From CAYRAV01 sp964422365 (lineage in GTDB: Bacteria > Bacillota > Clostridia > Lachnospirales > Lachnospiraceae): 64,000 bases of DNA. The stretch spans positions 23,655-87,654 of the forward strand of contig CAYRAV010000005.1 in assembly GCA_964422365.1 (NCBI GenBank). Direction: 5' to 3'. The position numbers were made by a program, and so were the translations under genes. The notes below the pieces were generated by a model. That model was not told the DNA's origin. It did no database searches and worked only from the letters and a program-made list of their open reading frames with translations. Of this stretch, positions 18,309-27,892 are shown in pieces; the first letter of the stretch is position 1, and every line of letters starts with the position of its first letter.

Positions 18309-18598
18309 TAGAGCGTGTTTGAAAATTGTTTGTGACAAGATGCACGTCACAATTTGCGGGGGATTTGGTCCAAATTCATGAGGTACAGCGGGCTGCATCC
18401 ATTAAATTTGGAACAAATATCCATACCATATCGGACAAAGTCCGCCAGCCCGCATGGGCATGAGTTACGGGATACCCGGATGGGTATACCATATCGGACA
18501 AAGTCCGCCAGCCCGAATGGTATGAATTGTGGCAGGCCCGCATGGGTACACCAAGCAAGGTGTACAGATTGTGGCAATGAATTTTCAAACACACTCTA
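18309..18598. repeat. Interspersed palindromic repeat, copy D (longest, internally duplicated)
   Basis: 290 bp. Left end TAGAGCGTGTTTGAAAATTG, right end TTTTCAAACACACTCTA. The module ATCGGACAAAGTCCGCCAGC occurs twice in tandem (around 18429 and 18492), each followed by a GGGTA/GGTATG-type hairpin segment. This is the only copy with the duplication. Confidence 0.92.
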
Positions 18599-18685
18599 GT
18601 ACACCGAACAATAAGCCATTCGCAGTTTAGCTTGCTATTTTTAATCATTACTTATTCTTTATAATGGAAAGTGAGGGAATTTTAT

Positions 18686-19615
18686 ATGGAAAATAAAAGA
18701 ATTGTTGTTGCTTTAGGACATGCTGCATTTGGAACAGTATTCAAGGACCAAAAAGAAGCTGTTATAAGTGCTGCCAAAGCAATTGCTGATTTGGTAGAAG
18801 ATAAATATCAGGTTGTCATTACACACAGTAATGCACCTCAGGTTGGCATGATTCATTCTGCTATGACAGAATTCAGCCGTTTGGATTCTTCTTATACAGT
18901 AGCACCAATGTCTATCTGTAGTGCTATGAGCCAGGGATATATTGGATATGATTTACAGAATGCCATTCGTACAGAATTACTAGATAGGGGAATTTTCAAA
19001 ACGGTTACTACTTTAATTACACAAGTGCGTGTTGATCCTTTTGATCCTGCATTTACCAATCCGACAAAAATAATTGGGCGTCTTATGACAGCAGAAGAAG
19101 CAAAGGCAGAAGAGGCAAAAGGAAACTATACAGTTGAAACAGATGGCGGCTATAGAAGAATTATCGCTGCACCAAAACCAATTGAAATCTACGAAATCGA
19201 TGCAATTAATACTTTACTTGATGCCAGCCAGATTGTAATTGCCTGTGGCGGTGGTGGTATTCCTGTATTACAGCAAGGCAGCCACTTAAAAGGTGCCAGT
19301 GCTGTTATTGAAAAAGATTTGATTGCTGCACGTATGGCTGACCAAGTCAATGCAGATGCACTTTTATTTTTGACAAATGTGGAAAAGGCTTGTCTGAATT
19401 ATCAGAAAGAAAATGAAATTTCTATTGACACTGTAGATGTGAAAACACTTTCCAACTATGCAAAAGAGGGGCATTTCTCAACCGGCTCTATGCTGCCTAA
19501 GGTAGAAGCTGCCGTAGAATTTGTCAGTGCTTCTAATCATCGTAAGGCAATTATTACAAACCTTGATAATGCAAGGGCCGCAATGAAGGGCAAAACAGGA
19601 ACACAAATCCAGTAA
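18686..19615 (+). CDS. arcC: Carbamate kinase
   Basis: About 309 residues, the normal family length. The ATG at 18686 follows GTGAGGGA; a GTG at 18671 lies within that site. Family blocks include VVALGHAAFG, THSNAPQVG, IACGGGGIPV and LLFLTNVEKA, and the C-terminal GSMLPKVEAA. It transfers phosphate from carbamoyl phosphate to ADP, giving ATP, carbamate and hence ammonia and CO2, as in arginine, agmatine or allantoin breakdown. No partner deiminase or carbamoyltransferase lies next to it. It stands alone between repeat copy D and a terminator. Confidence 0.95.
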   Translation: MENKRIVVALGHAAFGTVFKDQKEAVISAAKAIADLVEDKYQVVITHSNAPQVGMIHSAMTEFSRLDSSYTVAPMSICSAMSQGYIGYDLQNAIRTELLDRGIFKTVTTLITQVRVDPFDPAFTNPTKIIGRLMTAEEAKAEEAKGNYTVETDGGYRRIIAAPKPIEIYEIDAINTLLDASQIVIACGGGGIPVLQQGSHLKGASAVIEKDLIAARMADQVNADALLFLTNVEKACLNYQKENEISIDTVDVKTLSNYAKEGHFSTGSMLPKVEAAVEFVSASNHRKAIITNLDNARAAMKGKTGTQIQ

Positions 19616-19636
19616 TTCGTACAATAATATTACAAG

Positions 19637-19673
19637 AGGAACACTAAGAACTGTCATAATTAGTGTTCCTTTT
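19637..19673 (+). terminator. Bidirectional terminator between arcC and gatB
   Basis: AGGAACACTA and TAGTGTTCCT with a 14-base loop, followed by TTTCTCT. It separates two convergent transcripts. Confidence 0.8.
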
Positions 19674-19718
19674 CTCTAATCATAACAGTTCCTCTATGTT
19701 CATCGCTTATTCTGCTTT

Positions 19719-21149
19719 TTATAATAATTCCGCCAGAATCTGGTTAATCAGTGCCGGATCAGCCTTGCCTTTCATTTCCTTCATCGTCTGTCCCACTAAG
19801 AATCCAATCGCCTTCTTCTTACCATTTCTGTAATCCTCTACGGACTGCGGATTTGCTGCAATAACTTTTTCAATGGTACTTCTAAGCGCACCTTCATCAT
19901 TCACTGTTTTGAGTCCGTTTTCTTCTACATATTTTTCCGGATCAATGTCTTCTGCAAATACTTGTTCAAATACTTCTTTTGCTACTGAACTGTTAATTGC
20001 TTTTGTTTCTGTTAAATCAATCAATTTTGCCAAATTTGCAGGTGAAAATTTAATGTCTTCCGGTTCCATATCGTTTTCTTTTAACAAACGCATGGTTTCC
20101 ACCATAAGCCAATTGGATACTTTCTTTGGATTATTGCAGATGGCAACTGTATCCTCGAAAATATCTGCCAGATGTTTAGATGCTGTAATAATGGAAATAT
20201 CATATTCTGGTATTTCATATTCTTTGGCATAGCGCACCATTTTCTCTTCTCTGAATTCAGGCTGACTTGCTCTAACACATTCTAACCATTCATCACTAAT
20301 CACAATTGGTACCAAATCAGGATCTGGAAAATAACGATAATCCTGCGCATCCTCTTTAGAACGCATTGCGTATGAATATTCTTTATTATCATCCCAACGT
20401 CTTGTTTCTTGAATCACTTCCTGTCCTGATTCTAGCAAATCTATCTGACGTTCTCTCTCGGCCTCGATTGCTCTTGCAATCGCCTTGAAAGAATTTAAAT
20501 TTTTCATTTCTGTTCTTGTTCCAAATTTTTCAGTTCCCGCTTCTCTAACCGACAAATTTACATCTGCCCTCATGGAACCTTCATTTAATTTACAATCAGA
20601 TGCTCCTAAATACTGTATCGTCTGCCTTAACTTTTCCAAATATGCAATCACTTCCTCAGCAGAACGCATGTCCGGTTCTGATACAATTTCAATCAATGGT
20701 ACCCCTGAACGGTTATAGTCTACCAATGAACAGTCATCCCAATCATCATGAATTAATTTTCCTGCATCTTCCTCCATGTGGATTTCATGTATGCCAATTG
20801 TTTTCTTGCCATTTTCTGTCTCAATTTCTACCCCGCCATTGATACAGATTGGCAAATACAGCTGGGAAATCTGATAATTTTGAGGATTATCAGGATAAAA
20901 GTAATTTTTTCTGTCAAATTTACAATACTGGTTAATGGTACAGTTCGTTGCCAAACCTACTGCCATAGCATACTCTACGACCTGTTTATTCAAAACCGGA
21001 AGAGAGCCTGGCATACCTGTACAAACAGGACATGTATGTGTATTTGGTGCTCCTCCAAATGCTGTACTACAGGAGCAGAAAATCTTAGTTTTTGTCGCTA
21101 ATTCTACATGGACTTCTAATCCAATTACTGTTTCATACTGTTTACTCAT
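19719..21149 (-). CDS. gatB: Aspartyl/glutamyl-tRNA amidotransferase subunit B
   Basis: 476 residues, full length. The N-terminus YETVIGLEVHVEL and CPVCTGMPGSLPVLN are GatB hallmarks, and the C-terminal YqeY-like tail ends FLVGQTMKEMKGKADP. It binds the mischarged Glu-tRNAGln or Asp-tRNAAsn and phosphorylates it while GatA supplies ammonia. It is the last gene of the gatC-gatA-gatB cluster, 18 bases after gatA. Confidence 0.97.
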   Translation of the reverse strand: MSKQYETVIGLEVHVELATKTKIFCSCSTAFGGAPNTHTCPVCTGMPGSLPVLNKQVVEYAMAVGLATNCTINQYCKFDRKNYFYPDNPQNYQISQLYLPICINGGVEIETENGKKTIGIHEIHMEEDAGKLIHDDWDDCSLVDYNRSGVPLIEIVSEPDMRSAEEVIAYLEKLRQTIQYLGASDCKLNEGSMRADVNLSVREAGTEKFGTRTEMKNLNSFKAIARAIEAERERQIDLLESGQEVIQETRRWDDNKEYSYAMRSKEDAQDYRYFPDPDLVPIVISDEWLECVRASQPEFREEKMVRYAKEYEIPEYDISIITASKHLADIFEDTVAICNNPKKVSNWLMVETMRLLKENDMEPEDIKFSPANLAKLIDLTETKAINSSVAKEVFEQVFAEDIDPEKYVEENGLKTVNDEGALRSTIEKVIAANPQSVEDYRNGKKKAIGFLVGQTMKEMKGKADPALINQILAELL

Positions 21150-21167
21150 CTTGTCTACTCCTTCCTA

Positions 21168-22622
21168 TTATTCTACCGGACTTTTATATTTTCTTGTCTG
21201 CTCATATGCATATGCCGCACGAATGATGTTTTTCTCTTTGAAACTGTCCCCAATTAACTGCAGACCGATTGGAAGTCCTTTGCTGTCCTGACCACATGGC
21301 AAGGAAATGCCTGGGAGTCCTGCCAGATTTACGGAAATGGTATAAATGTCTCCTAAATACATTTTGATCGGATCACTTAAACTGTCACCAAGCCTCGGTG
21401 CTGTTGTAGGTGCCGCCGGTCCCAAGATCACATCATACTTTTCAAACGCCTTGTCAAATTCTTTCTTAATCAATGCTTTCGTTCTCAATGCTTTTAAGTA
21501 ATATGCATCATAATAACCAGAACTTAATACAAAAGAGCCTAACATAATCCTACGTTTTACCTCTGGTCCAAATCCTTCAGAACGTGTTTTCTTGTACATA
21601 TTATGAAGCCCTTCATAATCCTCTGTACGGTATCCATATTTTACACCATCAAAACGAGATAAGTTAGAACTTGCCTCTGCTGCTGCAATAACATAATAAG
21701 CAGGAATTGCATAATCTACCAGCCCAAGATCAAATTCCTCTACAATAGCGCCTTTTTTCTTTAACTCTTCTGCTGCACCAAGTACTGCTTCCTTTACTTC
21801 TTTGTCAAGTCCTTCTCCAAAGTAATCTTTTGGAATACCTATCTTAAGCCCTTTTACATCATCCGACAATGCAGAGGTAAAATCATATTCTTCCCGTTTT
21901 ACAGAGGTGCTGTCTTTTTTATCATAAGAAGAAATCACTTCTAAAATAGTTGCACAGTCTGTGACATCCTTTGCAATTGGTCCTATCTGGTCAAGGGAGG
22001 AGCCATAAGCAATCAATCCGTAACGGGAAATTGTTCCATAAGTTGGCTTAATCCCCGTCACACCGCAAAAAGAACTCGGCTGACGAATAGAACCGCCAGT
22101 ATCAGAACCTAACGCATAAGAACACTCTTCTGCTGCTACTGCTGCACAGGAACCACCTGATGAACCGCCTGGTACATGTTCTTCATTCCACGGATTTCTT
22201 GTCACACCATATGCAGAAGTTTCTGTTGTACTTCCCATAGCAAATTCATCCATATTTGTCTTTCCAAGAACAATAGCTCCCGCCTTCTCTAAATTAAGAA
22301 CTGCTTCCGCAGAGAAAGATGGTTTAAAATTTTCCAATATTTTAGAACTGCATGTAGTAAGCATGCCTTCTGTACACATATTGTCCTTAATGGCAACAGG
22401 TACACCTGCCAAAGGTCCTGTCAATGTGCCGTCATCAATTAATTTCTGTACTTCTTCTGCTCTTTTGAGAGCACCTTCTTTATCTACACTAACATAACAA
22501 TTGTATATGCCATCTCTTTTTTCAATTTGTTCTAATGCATCTTTTACCGCATCTAATACTGTGACTTCTTTTGCTTTTATTTTTCTGCCCAATTCTACGG
22601 CTGTCAAACTCATTAAACTCAA
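21168..22622 (-). CDS. gatA: Aspartyl/glutamyl-tRNA amidotransferase subunit A
   Basis: 484 residues. An amidase-signature enzyme: Lys in VAIKDNM, cis-Ser in GSDTGGSIRQPSSFCG and the GGSSGGSCAAVAA loop form the Ser-cisSer-Lys triad. It hydrolyses glutamine and channels ammonia to GatB. It lies 12 bases after gatC. Confidence 0.97.
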   Translation of the reverse strand: MSLMSLTAVELGRKIKAKEVTVLDAVKDALEQIEKRDGIYNCYVSVDKEGALKRAEEVQKLIDDGTLTGPLAGVPVAIKDNMCTEGMLTTCSSKILENFKPSFSAEAVLNLEKAGAIVLGKTNMDEFAMGSTTETSAYGVTRNPWNEEHVPGGSSGGSCAAVAAEECSYALGSDTGGSIRQPSSFCGVTGIKPTYGTISRYGLIAYGSSLDQIGPIAKDVTDCATILEVISSYDKKDSTSVKREEYDFTSALSDDVKGLKIGIPKDYFGEGLDKEVKEAVLGAAEELKKKGAIVEEFDLGLVDYAIPAYYVIAAAEASSNLSRFDGVKYGYRTEDYEGLHNMYKKTRSEGFGPEVKRRIMLGSFVLSSGYYDAYYLKALRTKALIKKEFDKAFEKYDVILGPAAPTTAPRLGDSLSDPIKMYLGDIYTISVNLAGLPGISLPCGQDSKGLPIGLQLIGDSFKEKNIIRAAYAYEQTRKYKSPVE

Positions 22623-22634
22623 AATGCTCTCCTC

Positions 22635-22928
22635 CTACTCTACTGTTTTTGGAACTTTAAAGCTTCCTTCTTTTTCTTCCGGTGCATTTTTCAAAATATT
22701 CTTCCTATCATCACCATTTTCCACTATATCTTCTCTAAATACATTATTGACAGGAAATACATGTGACATTGGCTCTACATCTGTTGTATCAAGTTCATTT
22801 AACTTATCAATATAATCTAACATACTTCCCATATCCTTTTTCGCCTGTTCTTTTTCTTCTTCAGACAATTCTAATTTTGCCAAAATACCGACATATTCTA
22901 TTGTTTCATCTGAAATAATATTTGCCAT
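22635..22928 (-). CDS. gatC: Aspartyl/glutamyl-tRNA amidotransferase subunit C
   Basis: 97 residues, usual size. It contains the family core YVGILAKLELSEEE and the C-terminal half VEPMSHVFPVNNVFREDI. It stabilises the GatAB interface. It starts 31 bases after the end of a dynamin-family gene on the same strand, so it may be read through from that unit. Confidence 0.95.
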   Translation of the reverse strand: MANIISDETIEYVGILAKLELSEEEKEQAKKDMGSMLDYIDKLNELDTTDVEPMSHVFPVNNVFREDIVENGDDRKNILKNAPEEKEGSFKVPKTVE

Positions 22929-22959
22929 GTTTAAGCTCCTTTCCTAACAGTTCCATAGG

Positions 22960-25077
22960 TTACATTTCCGAAAATCCAAATCTATTAATCTGTGCAATTA
23001 ATTCTTTATACCGTTTGATTTCTTCTTCTTTGTTATCAAACTGCTTTAACAATTGTGTCAGCTCATCATTCAGATTATGCAGCAGCTGCTTTGAAAAATT
23101 GATTTTTAATTCATCAATATTAAATAAGAACCTTGATACTGCCATCTCACAACTCCGGCTTGCCTCTATAAACATATCATTGACCGTCCGCGAATATAAT
23201 GCTTTCATATTCGCACGGTTGGCATGACCTGTTACTTCTCCGTTGAATTGATTTGTAATTCTCTCTTCAAATTGTGCTGACGAAATCTCTATGGCAGGCA
23301 TCCTTATCTCTTGTAATGTCTTTTCTACAAGTGCTTTATAATAATCCGGTGTTTCATCAAGCACCTCATCCTCCATAGCACTTACTACTGTGTTCAACAA
23401 CTGATGTTTCAAAAAAGAACGGTTAATAGAACTATTAAATGCATCCTCAATACACTCAATACTTTCCTGTACAAAATTTCTCACTTTTTCCAATGCCTCT
23501 AATACATCTATATATTCATACTTTTCTTCATAGCTGTAAATCTCTCTTTTTTTACTGCCCCAGGTCCATGGTGCAAACCATTTTGAAGCAGAAACATTCA
23601 CAATTTCTGTATGCTTTTCTTTGCCTTCTTTTTCACCAATTTCCAAATAGTCTCTGTTAAATCCCCGCATATTCCGTATAGCAGCCTGTTTATTTTCCTC
23701 AATTTTCTTTGTTAACACTTCAAATGCTTTGTCCAGGCCCACATTAACCCGATTGACCTGTGCAGATACTTTTTTCTTTTTCAGTAAAATTTCTTCTTTA
23801 TCTTTTGTATCCAATTCATTGATACGGTGCTCTGCCAAATGTTTCATACGCATTACCTTATCTGCTAATTCAACTGTGGCAACCTTTACAAAAGAAGCAG
23901 CTCTTTCCTCTAATACAATTTCTTTATCTTCTACTACCTGCCTGAAAATATTCTGGATTTCTTCCATGTTTCCTATTTGCTGCAAATTTTCTATTGTTAA
24001 ATCTCCATAAGCATTCAAATCCTCATAAACTTTTTGTTCCTGCCTAGAAAATGATTCTATAGATTTCTTACCCATATTATATGTCATGGAAGATACAAAC
24101 AGTGGATGCTTACACCGTTCTACTACCATAGGATCTAAATGTACATTACTGCCATCAAAACTGGCAAATACTTCTCTGGCATATTTACTTAACTTGCTTC
24201 TTGTATTCTCAATGGCATCTCCCAGACTTTTATTGTTCCAAATAGTATCACGGATTCCATCATCAAAACGACTACAAATTAATACCATTTTCTTTACACC
24301 TTTTTGTGGAAGCTGCGAAGCCATTAAATCAATATCATTCCGATCCAGAAATCCTGTAGCCTTACTAAGGAAAAATACAACATCACAAAGCTCCATAAAT
24401 TGTTTTGTCTTATCGCTCCTTGACATAACCGGATCATACAGTCCCGGGGTGTCCACAATTGAAATATCCTCTAACTCTTTTTTATTAATAAATATTGTTA
24501 CATTTTTTACTAGTGGTGTGTATTTTCCATTTTCTCCAATATAGTCATTCAGATTCTCCATCAACTGTTCATAATCCCTATATTGTATCACTTGTGTTCC
24601 CATTTGAATAAATGGAATCGGATCCAACTGCCGTTCTGCTACCATTTTTATCACTTCTTTGGCAGCAATAAATTCTTTTACTTCTGAACGGATACCTGCC
24701 TTTTTCTCTAGACTCTTCCACTCACCCAGTGAATAATATTCAATTTCCAGTCTGTTTTCCCTATCATATTCTATCCTTGTTAGAGTAGCTGTCTTTGGTG
24801 TAACAGCATGAGGCAGAATATCACGCCCCTCAAAAAGCATTGTATTTAAAAATGATGATTTTCCTGCTTTTACTCTTCCGATAATTCCAATATTTAATTT
24901 TCTGTCATTCCTAAAGAAATCCTCTGTTTTATGGATAAAACTTTTCTTAATTGCCAAAATATCTCCCAGATCAACCTCATTCTCAAATGATTTTAATTGC
25001 TCATAAACGGAATCTATCTTTTCCACAAACCTCTCAAACTGCTGTTCATCTTCTTTTGTTTTTGTAAAAATGTCCAT
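22960..25077 (-). CDS. Dynamin-family GTPase (second of a tandem pair)
   Basis: 705 residues. The N-terminal GTPase has G1 GIIGRVKAGKSSFLN (about residues 63-77), a TPKTATLTR switch-I candidate, G3 VDTPGLYD and G4-like LICSRFDDG. The remainder is mostly helical with long charged stretches (KDKEEILLKKKKVSAQVN), as in bacterial dynamin-like proteins. No clear transmembrane helix is seen, so membrane contact would be peripheral or through the partner. It lies 55 bases after another dynamin-family gene and 31 bases before gatC. Tandem dynamins often form hetero-oligomers that remodel or seal membranes; the actual role here is not readable from sequence. Confidence 0.9.
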   Translation of the reverse strand: MDIFTKTKEDEQQFERFVEKIDSVYEQLKSFENEVDLGDILAIKKSFIHKTEDFFRNDRKLNIGIIGRVKAGKSSFLNTMLFEGRDILPHAVTPKTATLTRIEYDRENRLEIEYYSLGEWKSLEKKAGIRSEVKEFIAAKEVIKMVAERQLDPIPFIQMGTQVIQYRDYEQLMENLNDYIGENGKYTPLVKNVTIFINKKELEDISIVDTPGLYDPVMSRSDKTKQFMELCDVVFFLSKATGFLDRNDIDLMASQLPQKGVKKMVLICSRFDDGIRDTIWNNKSLGDAIENTRSKLSKYAREVFASFDGSNVHLDPMVVERCKHPLFVSSMTYNMGKKSIESFSRQEQKVYEDLNAYGDLTIENLQQIGNMEEIQNIFRQVVEDKEIVLEERAASFVKVATVELADKVMRMKHLAEHRINELDTKDKEEILLKKKKVSAQVNRVNVGLDKAFEVLTKKIEENKQAAIRNMRGFNRDYLEIGEKEGKEKHTEIVNVSASKWFAPWTWGSKKREIYSYEEKYEYIDVLEALEKVRNFVQESIECIEDAFNSSINRSFLKHQLLNTVVSAMEDEVLDETPDYYKALVEKTLQEIRMPAIEISSAQFEERITNQFNGEVTGHANRANMKALYSRTVNDMFIEASRSCEMAVSRFLFNIDELKINFSKQLLHNLNDELTQLLKQFDNKEEEIKRYKELIAQINRFGFSEM

Positions 25078-25132
25078 TTTTTATCTCCACTCCCCTTTCC
25101 ATTCTGTAACAAAATAATCCAATTCAAGCTAT

Positions 25133-26806
25133 TCAGGAAAACCTTGCTCCTTTAGAACCTGCGGCATTACTCTCTTCTTTTTTGATTGTCAGACTGCGGA
25201 GTGCTGCCAAATCCTGCTTCATTCGTTCTATCTCATTTTCCTTTAGTCCCTCTTCTGTTTTCAGATGAATTTCTAATTGTTCGATAGAGTTTGACAGCAT
25301 ATCATGCTGCCGCATTACTTCCTGTTCAATCACTGTATTTACCTTGTTTATGTATCCATGAATTTCTTCTGTGGCACTGTCTGCTGCATTCTCTTCAATC
25401 GCTGCCACTACTTTCTCTGCTGCTTCCCTTGCTGCTCTTTCCCGTTTTCTATCCCATGTTGAATTGAAAATAGGTCCTGCTGCTGCACCAATGATTCCTC
25501 CTGCCACTGCTGCCAGCGGTCCTGATATGACAAGCCCCACTGCCATGAGAACAGCTGGTGCAATTTTTTTTACAATATCCACAATCTGCGGTGCTGTAGT
25601 TTCCATACGAAAACCAGCCTCAATTTCATCTTTATTTTCCAATCGGATATTTACTACTTGTGATATGTTTTCCAAATATTTATATAATTTAGGTTCTAAC
25701 TCCTGCTTGATACTGAAAATAATCGCATTCCTTACAACTTCATTAATTTTTTCCGTAATATCCATTCCATTTTCTAAAAGCACTGCAAATTCATCTGTGT
25801 TTTCACGTAAATCATGTTTTACCTGTTCACGGATAGTGGCATTACACTCCTCAACTTCTGTTTCAAACCGGGATTGCTCTTTTTTCAGGTTTAGGAAAAG
25901 CCCATCCATTCTCTTTTTCAACTTTTCTCTCTGGTATTCAATTTCAGATGTACTAAGCTCCTGTTTGTCCATAATTTCTGTGATACAACTTTCTAACAGA
26001 TAAAGTTCTCTGTTCAAAATCCTTGTATACTGATGCATAAAAATTTTCTCTGTACTACCTTGTATTTCCCTTAAGAATTCTTTGACTTCTTCCACTTTTA
26101 CTGTTCCATATGAATCTACACAGGCAATTTTTACTTCCTGGCCATCCAAAGTATTTCTCACAAGTCCTTGAATCAATTCCTTGCATTGCTCTACTTCTTC
26201 GTCTAATAAGCGATTACACTTTGTGATTACTACATAAATTGGCATCTGATGTAGTTTTAATTCGTTTAACAGTGAAATAACACCTTCCTTTAAAACAGGT
26301 TCATCTGCTGAAACAATAAGAAGGTATGCAAGACTTTTTGGCAGATATTCGTCAATTGCTCTATTATGCAGTTCAATTTTTGTATCCATTCCCGGAAGGT
26401 CAACGACACTTACTCTTGGAATCTCTTTTAAAAATGGAAGATTTGTTTCAATTGTTACTAATTCTGTATCATCAATTGTCAAATCATGAATTGGAAGTTC
26501 CTCCATCTGATGTTCAATGATACCTTCTTTTGTATATTGCAGTACCTTGTCTTGCTCTCCATAAAAAACTTCAGTTGGCACTGCGGTCTCCGGTGTGATA
26601 TCTACACCTAACAATGGTGCCCCAATAATTGCATTTATCATAGAACTTTTTCCTGTACTGAAATTTCCAATTAATGGTGTTGTTACTCTGTAATTTTCTA
26701 TGTCCTGTAAAATTTTATCATAATCTGTTACATCAAATTTATATTTTTTTGCAATTTCAGCTAATGCCTGAAACCGCCTTTTCATTTCTTGAATACATTC
26801 CATCAT
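25133..26806 (-). CDS. Dynamin-family GTPase (first of a tandem pair)
   Basis: 557 residues. The GTPase domain has G1 IGNFSTGKSSMINA (about 42-55), G3 VDLPGMDT and G4 VITKCNRL. A strongly hydrophobic stretch near residues 415-450 (APAVLMAVGLVISGPLAAV, then GGIIGAAAGPIF) resembles the membrane-inserting paddle of bacterial dynamins. A coiled-coil tail follows. GGGAGG precedes the start. It heads a same-strand series with the second dynamin and gatCAB, with only short gaps between genes. Confidence 0.9.
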   Translation of the reverse strand: MMECIQEMKRRFQALAEIAKKYKFDVTDYDKILQDIENYRVTTPLIGNFSTGKSSMINAIIGAPLLGVDITPETAVPTEVFYGEQDKVLQYTKEGIIEHQMEELPIHDLTIDDTELVTIETNLPFLKEIPRVSVVDLPGMDTKIELHNRAIDEYLPKSLAYLLIVSADEPVLKEGVISLLNELKLHQMPIYVVITKCNRLLDEEVEQCKELIQGLVRNTLDGQEVKIACVDSYGTVKVEEVKEFLREIQGSTEKIFMHQYTRILNRELYLLESCITEIMDKQELSTSEIEYQREKLKKRMDGLFLNLKKEQSRFETEVEECNATIREQVKHDLRENTDEFAVLLENGMDITEKINEVVRNAIIFSIKQELEPKLYKYLENISQVVNIRLENKDEIEAGFRMETTAPQIVDIVKKIAPAVLMAVGLVISGPLAAVAGGIIGAAAGPIFNSTWDRKRERAAREAAEKVVAAIEENAADSATEEIHGYINKVNTVIEQEVMRQHDMLSNSIEQLEIHLKTEEGLKENEIERMKQDLAALRSLTIKKEESNAAGSKGARFS

Positions 26807-27078
26807 TATATACTATAACCTCCCTGACATTTCACACTGTATCTGTGTAGTTTTGTAACACACACAATTTTTGCATATAAAAAACCCTATCTTATAGTTT
26901 ATTGCATTTTGTGGTGGGAGTCAATGTTTGTTTTTGCTCTAACCACAATACACGCATCCAGATTTTAGAAATTAACCTTTTTTTCTTTTGTCTGCTCCAT
27001 TTAGATTTAATAGAGTTATTGTATATGAATATATAAGAACTGTCATCTATTATTTTACATAAAATTGGAGGTTTTGGC
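26807..27078. other. Intergenic region upstream of the dynamin pair
   Basis: AT-rich, about 270 bases. A TTGTGGT...ACCACAA inverted repeat with a long loop lies near 26910-26950. No gene or clear promoter was identified. Confidence 0.3.
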
Positions 27079-27171
27079 TAGAACGTGTTTGAAAATGAAA
27101 ACCTTAAGTCAAAAATAATGACTTAGGGCTTATTTTACCAAATCTGCAAATATTTTCTAAACATACTCTGG
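27079..27171. repeat. Interspersed palindromic repeat, copy E (divergent, small)
   Basis: Left end TAGAACGTGTTTGAAAAT, right end ATTTTCTAAACATACTCT. The usual core is replaced by a short hairpin (27102-27128) that works as a terminator for the operon ending at 27211. Confidence 0.65.
27091..27128 (-). terminator. Terminator of the bat/moxR operon, inside repeat copy E
   Basis: Minus strand CCTAAGTCA, loop, TGACTTAAGG, then TTTTCATTTTC. It lies 83 bases downstream of the last gene of the operon. Confidence 0.7.
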
Positions 27172-27210
27172 ATTTGTATGGTTTCATTTAAAGAAAAAAT
27201 GCGGCTTATG

Positions 27211-27888
27211 TTACCAAACTGCTCCATCATAGTATTCGAAATTATTCAAGTATTTTCTTTGTGGAAGTTCTGTATTCCGTTCTTCTGTTCCCTGTCTTTG
27301 TATTTCCTTGAGTTCCTCTCTTTTCTCCTGTTCATTCTCTATCGCTTCTTTTTTCTCTCCCTCATTCGTATCTTTTGGTTCATCCCTATTCACCCCGGAA
27401 ACTATTCTATTGTTCAATTCCTCCTCAAACTGATCTATATCCTTCTTGAGTGTCTGAGCATCCTCATTATGTCCTGTTTCATGAGAAGCTGCACAACCAT
27501 GTTCATACAAAACATTTCTCGCCTCATCAAGTGTCTCAAGCACCTCATCCACATTACTTTCTGTTATCTCATCTGCATGAATCTGTGCAACCATAGACAG
27601 TACAAGATTTATTCGTATTTTACATTCCCTATCATGTGTTGGATTTAATTGCAATGCTTTTTTGTATTCTTCAATAGCCCCTTCATAATTCCCTTTTTGA
27701 TAAAAAACATTTCCTCTGTTATAGTGGGATATATATGGCTCTGTAAATCCAAGCACAGATAATTTATTTTCTGTATATTCACCATTTTCATACTTTAAAA
27801 TCATTGATTCATTTGCCCTGTAATTGACCAAAAGGCACAGAAAGCATAAAAGCAGCAAACTCCATATTATAACTCCTACTTTTTTCAT
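27211..27888 (-). CDS. TPR protein, BatC-like
   Basis: About 225 residues from the ATG at 27888; its AAAGGAGC site lies inside the end of the preceding gene. One N-terminal membrane helix (VGVIIWSLLLLCFLCLLV) precedes a tetratricopeptide pair (YNRGNVFYQKGNYEGAIEEY, then KKALQLNP). The C-terminal third is a charged Glu/Lys-rich tail. It is the last gene of the moxR-DUF58-VWA-VWA-TPR operon, the position BatC/BatE takes elsewhere, and should act as a scaffold at the membrane. Confidence 0.82.
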   Translation of the reverse strand: MKKVGVIIWSLLLLCFLCLLVNYRANESMILKYENGEYTENKLSVLGFTEPYISHYNRGNVFYQKGNYEGAIEEYKKALQLNPTHDRECKIRINLVLSMVAQIHADEITESNVDEVLETLDEARNVLYEHGCAASHETGHNEDAQTLKKDIDQFEEELNNRIVSGVNRDEPKDTNEGEKKEAIENEQEKREELKEIQRQGTEERNTELPQRKYLNNFEYYDGAVW

Positions 27889-27892
27889 ATGT

